From assembly GCA_947573795.1 (NCBI GenBank), contig CANPHE010000008.1, positions 21,004 to 85,003 of the forward strand: DNA of 64,000 nucleotides. The letters are read 5' to 3'. Positions within the stretch are counted from its first letter, which is position 1; the number at the start of each line of letters is the position of its first letter. Position numbers and translations under genes: made by a program. Below, piece after piece: positions 26,309 through 35,208 of this stretch. Source of the DNA: an uncultured Alistipes sp. (lineage in GTDB: Bacteria; Bacteroidota; Bacteroidia; Bacteroidales; Rikenellaceae). Under the pieces are notes generated by a model. That model was not told where the DNA came from and did no database searches. It was given only the letters and a program-made list of their open reading frames with translations.

Positions 26309-28543
26309 ATGAAAACAAGAATCATAGGAATCGTTTGCAGCATGCTGGCCGTAGCCTGCTCGCCCGATCTGAAAGATAAGAACAGCGTGCTCGAAAACAA
26401 CCGGCAGGAAGCGCAAATGTCCGTCGAGATTCGCGTGAGCGGCACGATGGTTTCGACCCGCTCGGACGCCACGGCCGCCGAACGCGCGGTCGACGACTAC
26501 GGAATCTATATCTTCGACGTGACCACCGGAGGTCTGCAATATTGCGAGCAGGGCATCGTCCCGTCCGCCGTCGAGCCGATCGAGGGGAGCCGCAACTACC
26601 GGATCGGCACCCACGACATCGCACTGCCCACCGCCGGGCCGAAACAGATTTTCGTCGTGGCCAACGCAGGGCGGGGAATCTCGCTGCCGGCGCTCGTCAC
26701 GGAGGGCGAGGCCACCGCAGAGACCGCAGCCACGCAGGTCGAGGCGTTCAGCAACGCCGTCGTACAGAAACTCTCGACCGGAGCCGCACCCGCTTCGCCG
26801 CTGGCGATGTACGGATCGAGCTGGATCGCCAGCGCCGAAGGCGCCAAGGTTCCCGTCTGCCTCGGACGGACCGTCGCGAAGATATCGGTACGCAATGCCG
26901 CGACCGACCGGATCGCCGTTTCGAACGTCGCCGTGACGGGAGCGCCCGCCGAATGGTATCCGTTCGCCGAAACCCTGCCCGCCGAGATGGCGACGACGGA
27001 CTACCCGGCCCTACCGCAGCCCGGCACCGGGGCGGAGGTACTCTCGTTCTACCTGCTGCCGACCTACCTGAACAAACCGACGGTCTCGGTCGAAGGTACG
27101 TTCGACGGCAACGCCTTCTCGTGCCCGACTCCGATCGAAAGCACGCTCTACGCCGATTACGATTACAAACTCGACCTGAAAGTACGCGGCGGCAATGTCG
27201 TAGCGGTGCTCTCGCCCGACTTCAGCAGCAGCACCGAGATCGATCCGATCGAGGTATCGGGCCAATGGCTCTCGGACCGCAGAGCCGTAACGCTGCCCTT
27301 CACGCCCGAACCCAACTACGGATTCACGATCGACTACACGCTCAACATCGACGGATCGGCCGAGATCGAGAAGGGTCCGGAAGATTGGTACGACGCCGAA
27401 ATCATCTCCGACAGCAAGATCCGCATCCGCACGCTCAAGGAGAACACCGGCAGCGAACGCACGGCGACCTTCGCCATCGCGGTGGGAGGCGTCAACTGCA
27501 ACGTGAAGGTGACGCAGCAGGGACTCTCCGACGTCAAGACGGTGAAGTTCGGCAAAACGGAGTGGATGGACCGCTCGATCGGCGCGACGCTCCGCGCTTC
27601 GCAGGCCTATGCGAACGACCTGCGCAGCTTCGGCTATTACTACCAGTGGGGCCGCACCGTACCGTTCCCCGTCACGGGCGACGTGGAGGTCGTCACCACG
27701 CAGATGACGCCGGCCGAGGCGCTCGCCAGCAAAGCCTTCATCGCCTACACGGGCGAGTCGCAGGACTGGAACGTGCAGGGTATCGAAGGCAGCTACGACA
27801 CCTATTGGGAGACCGTGACGCCGAACCCCTGTCCGGCGGGATGGCGGCTGCCGACCTACGAAGAACTCTCCGAGGTGATGCTGTACCGCGGTAACTCGTT
27901 CGTCTTCGCGAACTCCGTACAGAAAGCCGATGAGCTCGTCCCGGGCGGCAAACGGCCGTACGTCGGCGGCGGTTCGGGAGCCATCACCAAAGATACCGAA
28001 GTCATGTTCCATTCGGGTATCAAATACAAAGGCACGGACGAAGCCTATTACATCCGCCTGCAATGGATCAACAAGGGCGGTCATACGACCAAAACCCCGC
28101 CGGCCTCCGTCGTACACGAAAAAGATACGCAGCTCTACATGGCCGACGGTGAAAACATCCTGCGCATCGACCGGCTTCCGGCAACCGCCTCGGCCAATTT
28201 CGCGAAGATCGCCGATGCCCGGAATTTCTGGTCGGATCACGAAACGGATCCGAATGTGGAGACGCTGATCTTCCCCTGCGGCGGACGGCGCGACGCCTCG
28301 GGAGCGGCAGTCGAAGTGAACAATGCGGCATTCTACTGGTCGCGTTCGATGTTCACGGGCGGCGACAACCAATATTCGAAGACGGCCACCACCTATGCCT
28401 CGGGACTGCTCTACTTCCGCCCCGCCGGACGTTGGATATTCATGTACGCCCCGGCGATCGGTGCGGCCCAGGTATATGCCGATACCGAAACGCTCGGATA
28501 CCGCAACCAAGCCATGCAAATCCGCTGCGTGAAAGAAAAATAA
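26309..28543 (+). CDS. Fimbrillin-like lipoprotein with FISUMP-type C-terminus
   Basis: A 744-residue lipoprotein (MKTRIIGIVCSMLAVAC). Residues of about 35-300 resemble fimbrillin/Mfa-like proteins (ERAVDDYGIYIFDVTTG, KQIFVVANAG). Residues of about 310-410 are BACON-like (FAIAVGGVNCNVKVTQQG). The C-terminal 330 residues carry the FISUMP signature (WMDRSIGATLRASQ, YYQWGRTVPFPV, NPCPAGWRLPTYEEL, final MQIRCVKEK). It starts 12 bases after the sialidase, so it is part of the operon, where a SusE/F-like surface glycan-binding role is a reasonable guess. Confidence 0.72.
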   Translation: MKTRIIGIVCSMLAVACSPDLKDKNSVLENNRQEAQMSVEIRVSGTMVSTRSDATAAERAVDDYGIYIFDVTTGGLQYCEQGIVPSAVEPIEGSRNYRIGTHDIALPTAGPKQIFVVANAGRGISLPALVTEGEATAETAATQVEAFSNAVVQKLSTGAAPASPLAMYGSSWIASAEGAKVPVCLGRTVAKISVRNAATDRIAVSNVAVTGAPAEWYPFAETLPAEMATTDYPALPQPGTGAEVLSFYLLPTYLNKPTVSVEGTFDGNAFSCPTPIESTLYADYDYKLDLKVRGGNVVAVLSPDFSSSTEIDPIEVSGQWLSDRRAVTLPFTPEPNYGFTIDYTLNIDGSAEIEKGPEDWYDAEIISDSKIRIRTLKENTGSERTATFAIAVGGVNCNVKVTQQGLSDVKTVKFGKTEWMDRSIGATLRASQAYANDLRSFGYYYQWGRTVPFPVTGDVEVVTTQMTPAEALASKAFIAYTGESQDWNVQGIEGSYDTYWETVTPNPCPAGWRLPTYEELSEVMLYRGNSFVFANSVQKADELVPGGKRPYVGGGSGAITKDTEVMFHSGIKYKGTDEAYYIRLQWINKGGHTTKTPPASVVHEKDTQLYMADGENILRIDRLPATASANFAKIADARNFWSDHETDPNVETLIFPCGGRRDASGAAVEVNNAAFYWSRSMFTGGDNQYSKTATTYASGLLYFRPAGRWIFMYAPAIGAAQVYADTETLGYRNQAMQIRCVKEK

Positions 28544-28559
28544 CCCGACCGGACGAATC

Positions 28560-28582
28560 GGGGGCGGCGCCCTGCCGCCCCC
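28560..28582 (+). terminator. GC-rich hairpin between operon genes
   Basis: GGGGGCGGC-GCCCT-GCCGCCCCC lies in the 67-base gap before the phosphoesterase gene. It lacks a T run, so it may pause or stabilise the message rather than end it. Confidence 0.4.
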
Positions 28583-28610
28583 GCCATTCGCCGCTTTCGC
28601 AAACAAACCG

Positions 28611-30164
28611 ATGAGAACTCTTATTTTAGCATTCGCGGCGCTGTGCGCCGCACTGACCGCCCGGGCCCAGCAGCCCACCGTCGTCGGACGCGTGACCTGC
28701 CAAGGAAAGCCCGTGGCCGGCGCCGTCGTCTCGGACGGCGAACTGGTGACCCGCACCGATGCCGACGGCCGTTACGCGATGGACTCGCGAAAACCCTGCG
28801 GCTACGTCTTCCTGTCCATTCCCTCGGGCTACGAAGTGGCCGCCGACGGTCTGATCCCCCGCCACTTCGGCTACACGACCCATTGCGCCGTCGACACGAT
28901 CGATTTCGAACTCGAAAAGGTAAACAACGACAACTTCACGCTCTTCGTATCGGCCGACACCCACCTGCGGGGCGACCCCGAGGAACTCGATCTGCCGCAG
29001 TTCCGCAAATGGTACCTACCGCAAATCCGCCGCGAGATCGAGCGGACCAAAGGTCCCGTCTATTCGATCCATCTGGGCGACATGTCCACCGACATCATGT
29101 GGCATCGAAACGATTTCGGACTCCGGAAATACCTCGATGTGATGAAGACCTATCCGTCGCCCGTCTTCCACATCCCGGGCAACCACGACAACGAGCGTTT
29201 CGTCGGCATGGAGGTACCCGACCGGCTGTGGGACAGCCTGGCGCAGGCCCCCTACCGCCGAATAATCGGCCCGAACTACTACTCGTTCAACCTGGGCAAG
29301 GTCCATTTCGTCATGCTCGACAACATCATCGTGCGCCGCAGCATCCTGAAGAAGAACAAAGCCTCGTCGCACAACGATTACAAGCTCGACGAGCGGCAGC
29401 TTCGCTGGCTCGCACGCGACCTGGAGACCGTAGCCGACGCTACGCCGCTGGTGATCTGCATGCACGTGCCCATTTTCCGCTATACGGGCATCCGCGAGGA
29501 CGGCACGGGCGAATTCACCCCGGCGCTGACCGAGATGCACGATCAGATCATGCCGCTGCTCGGACGGTTCGACAACGTACGCATGCTTACGGGCCACTGC
29601 CACGTCTTCATCAACATCCCCGTCAACGAGCACATCCGCCAGCACTCCTTCGTCTCGGCCTCGGCCGTATCGTGGAAAATCAACGGTCCCGAAAGCCGTC
29701 TCATCAGCGAGGACGGTACGCCGGGCGGTTACGGGGTCTTCAAGTTCCGGGGCGACAAGGTCGACTGGCAGTTCCACCCCAACGGCTACGAAGCCGATAA
29801 GAACCAATTCCGCGTCTACGACCTCAACACCGTACCCGAGGAGTTCGGCGGCCAACCCGGGAGCAATCGCGTGCTGGTGAACGTCTACAACTGGGATGAC
29901 GACTGGCGAATTTCCGTACGCGAAAACGGCCGCGAGATCGGTGCGAAACGCACCTGGACCCGCGACCCGCTCTACCGGCTGATCCGCCGCGACGCACTCC
30001 CCACACGTCCTACGGCATTCCTGGCGATCAACAACGCCCATATGTTCGTCGTCGAGACTTCGGATGCCGCCTCGACGCTCGATATCGTCGTAACGGACGG
30101 CGCCGGACGCCGCTACCGGCAGCGGGTCGAACGTCCCAAGACCTTCGACTGGCGCATCGAATAA
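28611..30164 (+). CDS. Secreted calcineurin-like phosphoesterase
   Basis: A 517-residue protein with a signal peptide (MRTLILAFAALCAALTARAQ). An N-terminal beta-sandwich domain (TVVGRVTCQGKPVAGAVVSD, about 24-100) precedes the metallophosphoesterase core and a C-terminal beta domain, the MetallophosN/Metallophos/MetallophosC order. Metal-binding motifs are SADTHL, HLGDMS, IPGNHDNE, CMHVPIF and TGHCHVF. The substrate is unknown; in a glycan locus it may remove phosphate from glycans or a released product. It is the last gene before a terminator. Confidence 0.85.
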   Translation: MRTLILAFAALCAALTARAQQPTVVGRVTCQGKPVAGAVVSDGELVTRTDADGRYAMDSRKPCGYVFLSIPSGYEVAADGLIPRHFGYTTHCAVDTIDFELEKVNNDNFTLFVSADTHLRGDPEELDLPQFRKWYLPQIRREIERTKGPVYSIHLGDMSTDIMWHRNDFGLRKYLDVMKTYPSPVFHIPGNHDNERFVGMEVPDRLWDSLAQAPYRRIIGPNYYSFNLGKVHFVMLDNIIVRRSILKKNKASSHNDYKLDERQLRWLARDLETVADATPLVICMHVPIFRYTGIREDGTGEFTPALTEMHDQIMPLLGRFDNVRMLTGHCHVFINIPVNEHIRQHSFVSASAVSWKINGPESRLISEDGTPGGYGVFKFRGDKVDWQFHPNGYEADKNQFRVYDLNTVPEEFGGQPGSNRVLVNVYNWDDDWRISVRENGREIGAKRTWTRDPLYRLIRRDALPTRPTAFLAINNAHMFVVETSDAASTLDIVVTDGAGRRYRQRVERPKTFDWRIE

Positions 30165-30165
30165 T

Positions 30166-30212
30166 CGGGCTCCGCCTGCCGGTTCGCGAAGACTCCGGCA
30201 GGCGGGCCCGTT
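30166..30212 (+). terminator. Terminator of the susC-to-phosphoesterase operon
   Basis: A long stem (CGGGC-CCGCCTGCCGG with its complement) starts 2 bases after the stop and is followed by TTTCC. Confidence 0.7.
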
Positions 30213-30290
30213 TCCGCATCAAATGACAAGAAAGACAACCCGCAAGCCGATTTATCAGAATAAAGTGACAAATAAACGGAAAATAAATCT

Positions 30291-30298
30291 TACCTTTG
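30291..30298 (+). promoter_or_regulatory. -7 element of the GntR gene
   Basis: TACCTTTG lies 17 bases before the ATG at 30315 and matches TAnnTTTG. No clear -33 TTTG is seen. Confidence 0.55.
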
Positions 30299-30314
30299 TC
30301 GAAAGTTTCCAGTT

Positions 30315-31031
30315 ATGAGGACATTGAAGTTGGATAATCGCAATACGACACTCGTCGACAGCGTGGAGGAGAGCCTGATCCGGTATTTCAAAGAGCAGGG
30401 ATTGCGTCCGGGAAGCAGCATTCCCAACGAAATCGAACTCGCCGCATCGCTCGGAGTCGGTCGGGCCGTTTTGCGCGAAGCTCTCAGCCGGTTCAAAATG
30501 ACGGGGATGGTCGTGTCACGGACGAAGAAGGGAATGATTCTCGGAGAACCTTCGCTGCTCAACGGCATGAAACGTTGCATCAACCCGCTCCTGATGAACG
30601 AATCGACCCTGCGCGATATCCTCGAATTCCGCGTAGCCCTCGAAATCGGAATCAGCAGCAGCATATTCCGCAACATCACCCCGGCGGATATCGCCGAACT
30701 GGAAGCGATCGTGAAGATGAGCCAGGTAATCGGCAACAACAAGTACGCTCCCGTAAGCGAACATCAGTTCCACACCAAGCTCTACGAAATCACGGGCAAC
30801 CACATCATCTCCGAGTTCCAGGACGTGATCTATCCCGTGCTGGATTTCGTGAAGGAGAAGTACCGCGATTTTCTGGAACCCATCGAAACGGAGCTGATAC
30901 GCAGCGGCGAGTTGATGACGCACAGCCACCTGCTGGAATTCATCAAGGCCGGCGATCTCGAAGGATACAAACACGCCATCGAGGAGCATTTCAAACTCTA
31001 CACGATCTATCTCGAGCGCATGAACAAGTAG
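30315..31031 (+). CDS. GntR-family regulator, FadR/NanR type
   Basis: A 238-residue regulator. The N-terminal winged helix spans about 8-75 (LRPGSSIPNEIELAASLGVG, RAVLREALSRFKMTGMVVSR). The all-helical FCD ligand-binding domain follows, with metal-ligand-like residues (EHQFHTKLYEITGNH near 150-165 and late MTHSHLLEFI, EEHFKLY). FCD-type GntR proteins often repress sugar-acid genes, and NanR of E. coli belongs here. It sits between the two halves of the sialidase locus, so it is the best candidate to bind the ATTTGT-AGG-ACAAA palindromes. Confidence 0.88.
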   Translation: MRTLKLDNRNTTLVDSVEESLIRYFKEQGLRPGSSIPNEIELAASLGVGRAVLREALSRFKMTGMVVSRTKKGMILGEPSLLNGMKRCINPLLMNESTLRDILEFRVALEIGISSSIFRNITPADIAELEAIVKMSQVIGNNKYAPVSEHQFHTKLYEITGNHIISEFQDVIYPVLDFVKEKYRDFLEPIETELIRSGELMTHSHLLEFIKAGDLEGYKHAIEEHFKLYTIYLERMNK

Positions 31032-31219
31032 GCAGCGACCCAGCATGCGGGTTGCAGCCTGCGAAGCCCGTCTAAGAACCGGGTATTAGGAGGGAGGGGT
31101 AGCGAATATCCTTCATATCGTCTTTAGTACCCAGACCGAAGCGGGCCTTCGCCGCCGGAGGCTGCGGCCCGCGCGGCTCGGTGAGCCGCAACAAATCAAC
31201 CCATAAAACATCCAAACCC
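31032..31219. other. GC-rich intergenic stretch with repeat pieces
   Basis: No gene is seen. GTTGCAGCCTGCG and a nearby TCTAAGAA recur in inverse orientation at about 47150-47215 (CTTAGACGG, CGCAGGCTGCAAC). An imperfect GC-rich hairpin follows near 31145-31190. The promoter of the second sialidase gene is not obvious. Confidence 0.35.
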
Positions 31220-32386
31220 ATGACCATACGAACCTTCATCGCCTGGGCCATCGTCGCCCTGTGGGCGATCTCTATCTCGCATCCGTGCGTGGCACAAACA
31301 AAACAAACGGCCCAAACCGACCCGGTCGACGTCTTCGTCGAAGGAGATGCCGGTTACGCCGGATACCGCATTCCGGTCATCGTCCGCGCGGCGGACGGAG
31401 CGCTGCTGGCCTTCGCCGAAGCGCGTCGCAACGACAAGCGCGATGCGGGGGATATCGACCTGGTGATGCGTCGTTCGACGGACGGCGGGCGAACCTGGGG
31501 CCCTATGACGATCGTCTGGGACGACGGTGCGAATACCTGCGGCAATCCCGCACCCGTGGTGATCGGCCGCAAGGGCGAGATCGTGATGCTGGCGACCTGG
31601 AACGCGGGTGCGGACCGCGAGCGGGCGATCGAGCGCCGCACGAGCACCGACACACGAAGGGTCTTCGTCCTGCGATCGATCGACCACGGTGCGAGCTGGA
31701 GCACCCCCCGTGAAATCACCGGGGAGGTCAAACGTCCGCAGTGGACCTGGTATGCGACCGGCCCCTGCCACGCCATCGAGAAGAAACACCGGCCCCACAA
31801 AGGACGCCTCGTCGTTCCGGCCAACCACAAGCGGCTCGACGAGCACGACAACGTAACATCCTACTCGCAGCTGCTCTACTCCGACGATCGGGGCATCACC
31901 TGGCACCTCGGCGCCGTCGCACAGCGCGGCGGCAACGAGAGCACCGTGGCCGAGACGAGCGACGGCGGGCTGCTCCTGAACATGCGGCATTACGACCGGG
32001 CGGACAGTCTGCGGCTCTATGCCGTGAGCGCCGACGGCGGCAGCGAGTGGTGCGACCAGGGGGAATGGCCCCAATTGCCCGAACCGCGCTGCCAGGGCAG
32101 CATGCTCAACCTCACGCGCCGCGGCATGCCGACCCGCACGCTGCTCTTTTCCAATCCGCTCCACCCCCGCAAGCGGCGGAACCTGTCGCTGAGCGTCAGC
32201 CACGACGACGGCCGCACCTGGAGCCATTACCGAACGATCTGCGCCGGTCCCGCCGCCTATTCCGATCTGGTACGGCTCGACGAACAGCATGTCGGCATCC
32301 TGTATGAAAACGGCGACACGACGGACCTGTACCGCAAAATCTCGTTCGCAACGGTCGATATCGCCCCCCTGCTCAAGCAAAAATAG
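31220..32386 (+). CDS. Second exo-alpha-sialidase (GH33), secreted
   Basis: A 388-residue sialidase with a type I signal peptide (MTIRTFIAWAIVALWAISIS, then HPCVAQ). It lacks a clear lipobox and so is probably soluble or periplasmic, unlike the lipoprotein sialidase at 25017. The motifs are YRIPVI with the catalytic Arg, and Asp-boxes STDGGRTWG, SIDHGASWS, SDDRGITWH and SHDDGRTWS. AYSDLVRLDEQHVGILYENG matches the catalytic-tyrosine region. ATG 31220 is preferred over an in-frame codon at 31181 because it starts the signal peptide. The sulfatase follows after 5 bases. Confidence 0.92.
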   Translation: MTIRTFIAWAIVALWAISISHPCVAQTKQTAQTDPVDVFVEGDAGYAGYRIPVIVRAADGALLAFAEARRNDKRDAGDIDLVMRRSTDGGRTWGPMTIVWDDGANTCGNPAPVVIGRKGEIVMLATWNAGADRERAIERRTSTDTRRVFVLRSIDHGASWSTPREITGEVKRPQWTWYATGPCHAIEKKHRPHKGRLVVPANHKRLDEHDNVTSYSQLLYSDDRGITWHLGAVAQRGGNESTVAETSDGGLLLNMRHYDRADSLRLYAVSADGGSEWCDQGEWPQLPEPRCQGSMLNLTRRGMPTRTLLFSNPLHPRKRRNLSLSVSHDDGRTWSHYRTICAGPAAYSDLVRLDEQHVGILYENGDTTDLYRKISFATVDIAPLLKQK

Positions 32387-32391
32387 GCTTT

Positions 32392-34089
32392 ATGAACATC
32401 CATCCGTTTTTTTCGCTGACCTGCTGCGGACTCGCAGCAGCGACGGCGACACCGGTCACGGCACGGCCGCAGAAACCCCGATCGCAGGAGCCCCGGCCCA
32501 ATATCGTCGTGATTTTGGCCGACGACCTCGGCTATTCCGACCTGGGCTGCTACGGGAGCGAAATACGCACTCCGGTGCTCGACGCACTGGCCTCAGACGG
32601 CGTACGCTTCACGCAGATGTATAACTCGGGCCGCAGCTGTCCGTCGCGCGCCTGCCTGCTCACGGGGCTCTATCCCCACCGGGTCGGCATCGGCGAGATG
32701 GTACGTGACCACCGCGAGGCGTGGCCGGAGGGCTATCGCGGCTATCGCACCGACAACAACCTGACCATCGCCCAAGTGCTGAGCCGCGAAGGATACTATA
32801 CGGCCCTATCCGGGAAGTGGCACCTGGGCAAACATGCGACGCCCGTCGACTGCGGATTCGACGATTTCTACGGCTTCATGAACGGTGCGGCGCCTTATTG
32901 GAACGAAGCTCGTTATGTCCGGCTGCCCGAATCGGCTCCGCGACGCGAATATCCCGAGGGGACTTTCTATGCGACGAATGCCATTACGGACTACGCGATC
33001 GATTTCGTCCGTCGGGCCCAGGAGCAGCACAAACCGTTCTTCCTGCACCTCACCTACAATGCGCCCCACTTCCCGCTGCAAGCGCCCAAGGAGCGGATCG
33101 ACGCCTATATGGAGACCTATCTGCAAGGTTGGGACCGCATCCGCGCCGACCGTGAGCAACGGCTGCGCGCAGCGGGGCTGCTGCCCGACGGACAACGTAT
33201 GGGAGCGCGGGGCGAAGTTCCGGCCAGCGCATTCATCGACGAGACCCGCCCGATCGAGGCCTGGGACGACCTGCCCGAAGAGACCCGCCGGGACCTTGCC
33301 CGCCGCATGGCGACCTATGCGGCGATGGTCGAGATCATGGACGAAAACATCGGACGCTTCATCGAGGCGTTGCGGACGGACGGAGTGCTGGACAATACCC
33401 TGATTCTGTTTCTCTCCGACAACGGAGCCTGCGCCGAGTGGCACGAATTCGGATTCGACGGCCGCAGCGGCGTCGACTACCGCACCCACACCGGCGACGC
33501 CCTGGAACGCATGGGACAGCGAGGCACCTATCACCACTACGGTACGGGGTGGGCCAACGTCTGCTGCGCACCGTTCCGCCTCTACAAACATTTCGCCCAC
33601 GAAGGCGGAATCTCCACGCCGAGTATTCTGTGGTGGGGCGACCGGGTGCGCAACAAAGGCCGGATCGATCACCAGATGTGCCATTTCACGGACATCATGA
33701 CCACTTGTCTCGACGCGGCGGGCGCCCGGTTCCCCGAATCGTACGAGGGCCGGCAGTTGGTGCGACCCGAAGGCATCTCCATTCTGCCGATCGCCGCCGG
33801 ACGCAAAATTCCCTCCCGCCCCATCTTCGCCGAGCACGAGGGCAACCGCATGGTACACATCGGACGCTGGAAATTAGTCGCATCCTATTACAACGGTCAG
33901 GAATGGGAGCTGTACGACATCGACCGCGACCGCACGGAACAGCATGACCTGGCCGCGAAATATCCGCGAAAAGTCGCCCGCATGGAACGGCTCTATTTCG
34001 ACTGGGCGGAAGCGAACGGCGTATTGCCGTTTCCGCAGCTGATGAACGAATACGGCGGCACCCGAATGCGCATCTACAAGGAGCGGTAA
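32392..34089 (+). CDS. Sulfatase of the arylsulfatase (S1) family, serine type
   Basis: A 565-residue secreted sulfatase (signal about MNIHPFFSLTCCGLAAATAT). The first metal-binding motif is IVVILADDLGYSDLGCYGSE. The formylglycine site reads S-C-P-S-R-A-C-L-L-T-G at residues 82-92, so the residue to be oxidised is Ser82. A serine there calls for the radical-SAM maturase anSME. Downstream are GKWHLGKH and LFLSDNGACAEWHEFG, also conserved. It is coupled to the second sialidase, which points to sulfated and sialylated host glycans such as mucin O-glycans. Confidence 0.92.
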   Translation: MNIHPFFSLTCCGLAAATATPVTARPQKPRSQEPRPNIVVILADDLGYSDLGCYGSEIRTPVLDALASDGVRFTQMYNSGRSCPSRACLLTGLYPHRVGIGEMVRDHREAWPEGYRGYRTDNNLTIAQVLSREGYYTALSGKWHLGKHATPVDCGFDDFYGFMNGAAPYWNEARYVRLPESAPRREYPEGTFYATNAITDYAIDFVRRAQEQHKPFFLHLTYNAPHFPLQAPKERIDAYMETYLQGWDRIRADREQRLRAAGLLPDGQRMGARGEVPASAFIDETRPIEAWDDLPEETRRDLARRMATYAAMVEIMDENIGRFIEALRTDGVLDNTLILFLSDNGACAEWHEFGFDGRSGVDYRTHTGDALERMGQRGTYHHYGTGWANVCCAPFRLYKHFAHEGGISTPSILWWGDRVRNKGRIDHQMCHFTDIMTTCLDAAGARFPESYEGRQLVRPEGISILPIAAGRKIPSRPIFAEHEGNRMVHIGRWKLVASYYNGQEWELYDIDRDRTEQHDLAAKYPRKVARMERLYFDWAEANGVLPFPQLMNEYGGTRMRIYKER

Positions 34090-34103
34090 TCCCGTTTCAA
34101 GTC

Positions 34104-34135
34104 GGGGGGGGGCTGCCGCCTCGGAGCCCCCCCCC
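34104..34135 (+). terminator. Terminator of the sialidase-sulfatase operon
   Basis: A G9CT/AGC9 stem of 11 bp with a ten-base loop lies 15 bases after the sulfatase stop. Both arms are homopolymers that could slip. Confidence 0.65.
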
Positions 34136-34268
34136 TCGATAGAATCTTGTTCACCGACGGACTGTTCGCATCCGGCCGTTACCTTCCCGGGGGGGGCCGC
34201 AACCTTTTCCGGTCCCGCTACCACGCAGCCGGCATCCCAATCCTACGAAACCGATATTCCTTACTACG

Positions 34269-34300
34269 AAAAAAGTCCCGACCGAAGTCGAGACTTTTTT
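34269..34300. terminator. Bidirectional terminator
   Basis: AAAAAAGTC pairs with GACTTTTTT around a second short stem (CGACC-GAAG-TCG). A T or A run lies on each side, so it could work for both strands. A MITE-like copy begins 4 bases later. Confidence 0.6.
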
Positions 34301-34303
34301 ATT

Positions 34304-34390
34304 TGGTAACTATATCCGATTTTATACCGGCTCGGGTTCTCGGCCGTCATTTCATACTGATGGCTCGCGATCTTCGGCCACGGTCCCAAT
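34304..34390. repeat. MITE-like dispersed repeat, copy 3 (left end)
   Basis: It starts GGTAACTATAT and continues TATACCGGCTCGGGTTCTCG, GCCGTCATTTCATAC and GGCTCGCGATCTTCGGCCAC, close to copies 1 and 2. No right terminal repeat is found; the sequence passes into a tandem array. Confidence 0.6.
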
Positions 34391-34422
34391 CGATCATGCA
34401 GGGATGGAGTTATACCGACTGT

Positions 34423-34650
34423 CCTTTCAACGATCGAACCTCCCGCAGCCTAAACAAACCGGCATTAACTCGTCAACAATCGGGCTGTTCACAGACTAAA
34501 TCGGCGCCGCCCCTTTTCAACGATCGAGCCGGTGTCCTAACTCAGTCCCTATGCAGACCTAACCTTTTAACGAACGGACTACATACAGACCAAACCGATG
34601 CCGACCCTTTCAACGATCGGACCCCGATCCTGGAACAGGTCCCATGCCGA
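34423..34650. repeat. Degenerate tandem array, about 45-bp period
   Basis: The word CCTTTCAACGATCGGACC or a variant starts at about 34423, 34468, 34512, 34563 and 34605, spaced 42-51 bases. Between copies, versions of CAGACCAAACCGATGCCGAC recur. Five units are seen, lying just past the end of ribH. There is no spacer diversity of CRISPR type. The function is unknown. Confidence 0.6.
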
Positions 34651-34667
34651 CCGAACGAGCCGCCCTC

Positions 34668-35198
34668 TTAATTGACTTTGCGACGATCGGGCTCGTGGTC
34701 CGGCGAGGCCGCATCCATATCGATCTGCAACTTCACCATATTGATGGCCGTAGCCGCCGCCTCGTCGCCCTTATTGCCATAACGTCCGCCGCAACGGTCC
34801 AACGCCTGCTGCATGTCGTTCACAGTCAGCACCCCGAAGATGATCGGCATGTTCCACTGCAACTGCAACTGCGTAAGGCCCTGCGTCACGCCCTGGCAGA
34901 TGAAATCGAAATGACGCGTTTCGCCCTGGATTACACAACCGAGTGCGATGACGGCATCCACATCGGTATACTCGGCGAAGAACTGCGCGCCCAACGAAAG
35001 TTCGAACGTCCCGGGAACGTACTTGATCTGGATATTCATATCGGGACACCCCGCGCGACGCAACGTCCGCACGGCACCTTCGAGCAACGCCTCGGTCACT
35101 TCGCGGTTCCACTCGGCCACCACGATGCCGAAAGTCATATCCTCGGCCGACGGCAGCGGAGAGTCGAACTGGGAAAGATTATGATTCTTGGTCGCCAT
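34668..35198 (-). CDS. ribH: 6,7-dimethyl-8-ribityllumazine synthase
   Basis: A 176-residue RibH, the penultimate enzyme of riboflavin synthesis, which condenses ArP and a butanone phosphate. Family marks are IVVAEWNREVTEALLEGAVR (about 26-45), VPGTFELSLGAQF (about 63-75), ALGCVIQGETRHFDFICQGV with the catalytic His (about 89-108), and MPIIFGVLTVNDMQQALDR (about 119-137). The C-terminal tail is longer than usual and rich in charged residues. It starts 10 bases after the TPR gene ends, so the two are cotranscribed. Confidence 0.95.
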   Translation of the reverse strand: MATKNHNLSQFDSPLPSAEDMTFGIVVAEWNREVTEALLEGAVRTLRRAGCPDMNIQIKYVPGTFELSLGAQFFAEYTDVDAVIALGCVIQGETRHFDFICQGVTQGLTQLQLQWNMPIIFGVLTVNDMQQALDRCGGRYGNKGDEAAATAINMVKLQIDMDAASPDHEPDRRKVN

Positions 35199-35208
35199 CT
35201 CCTACCGA

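Noticed and set aside
34423..34650. Possible CRISPR array
   Set aside because: The units are degenerate, the spacing is irregular (42-51 bases), spacers resemble each other and no cas gene is present.
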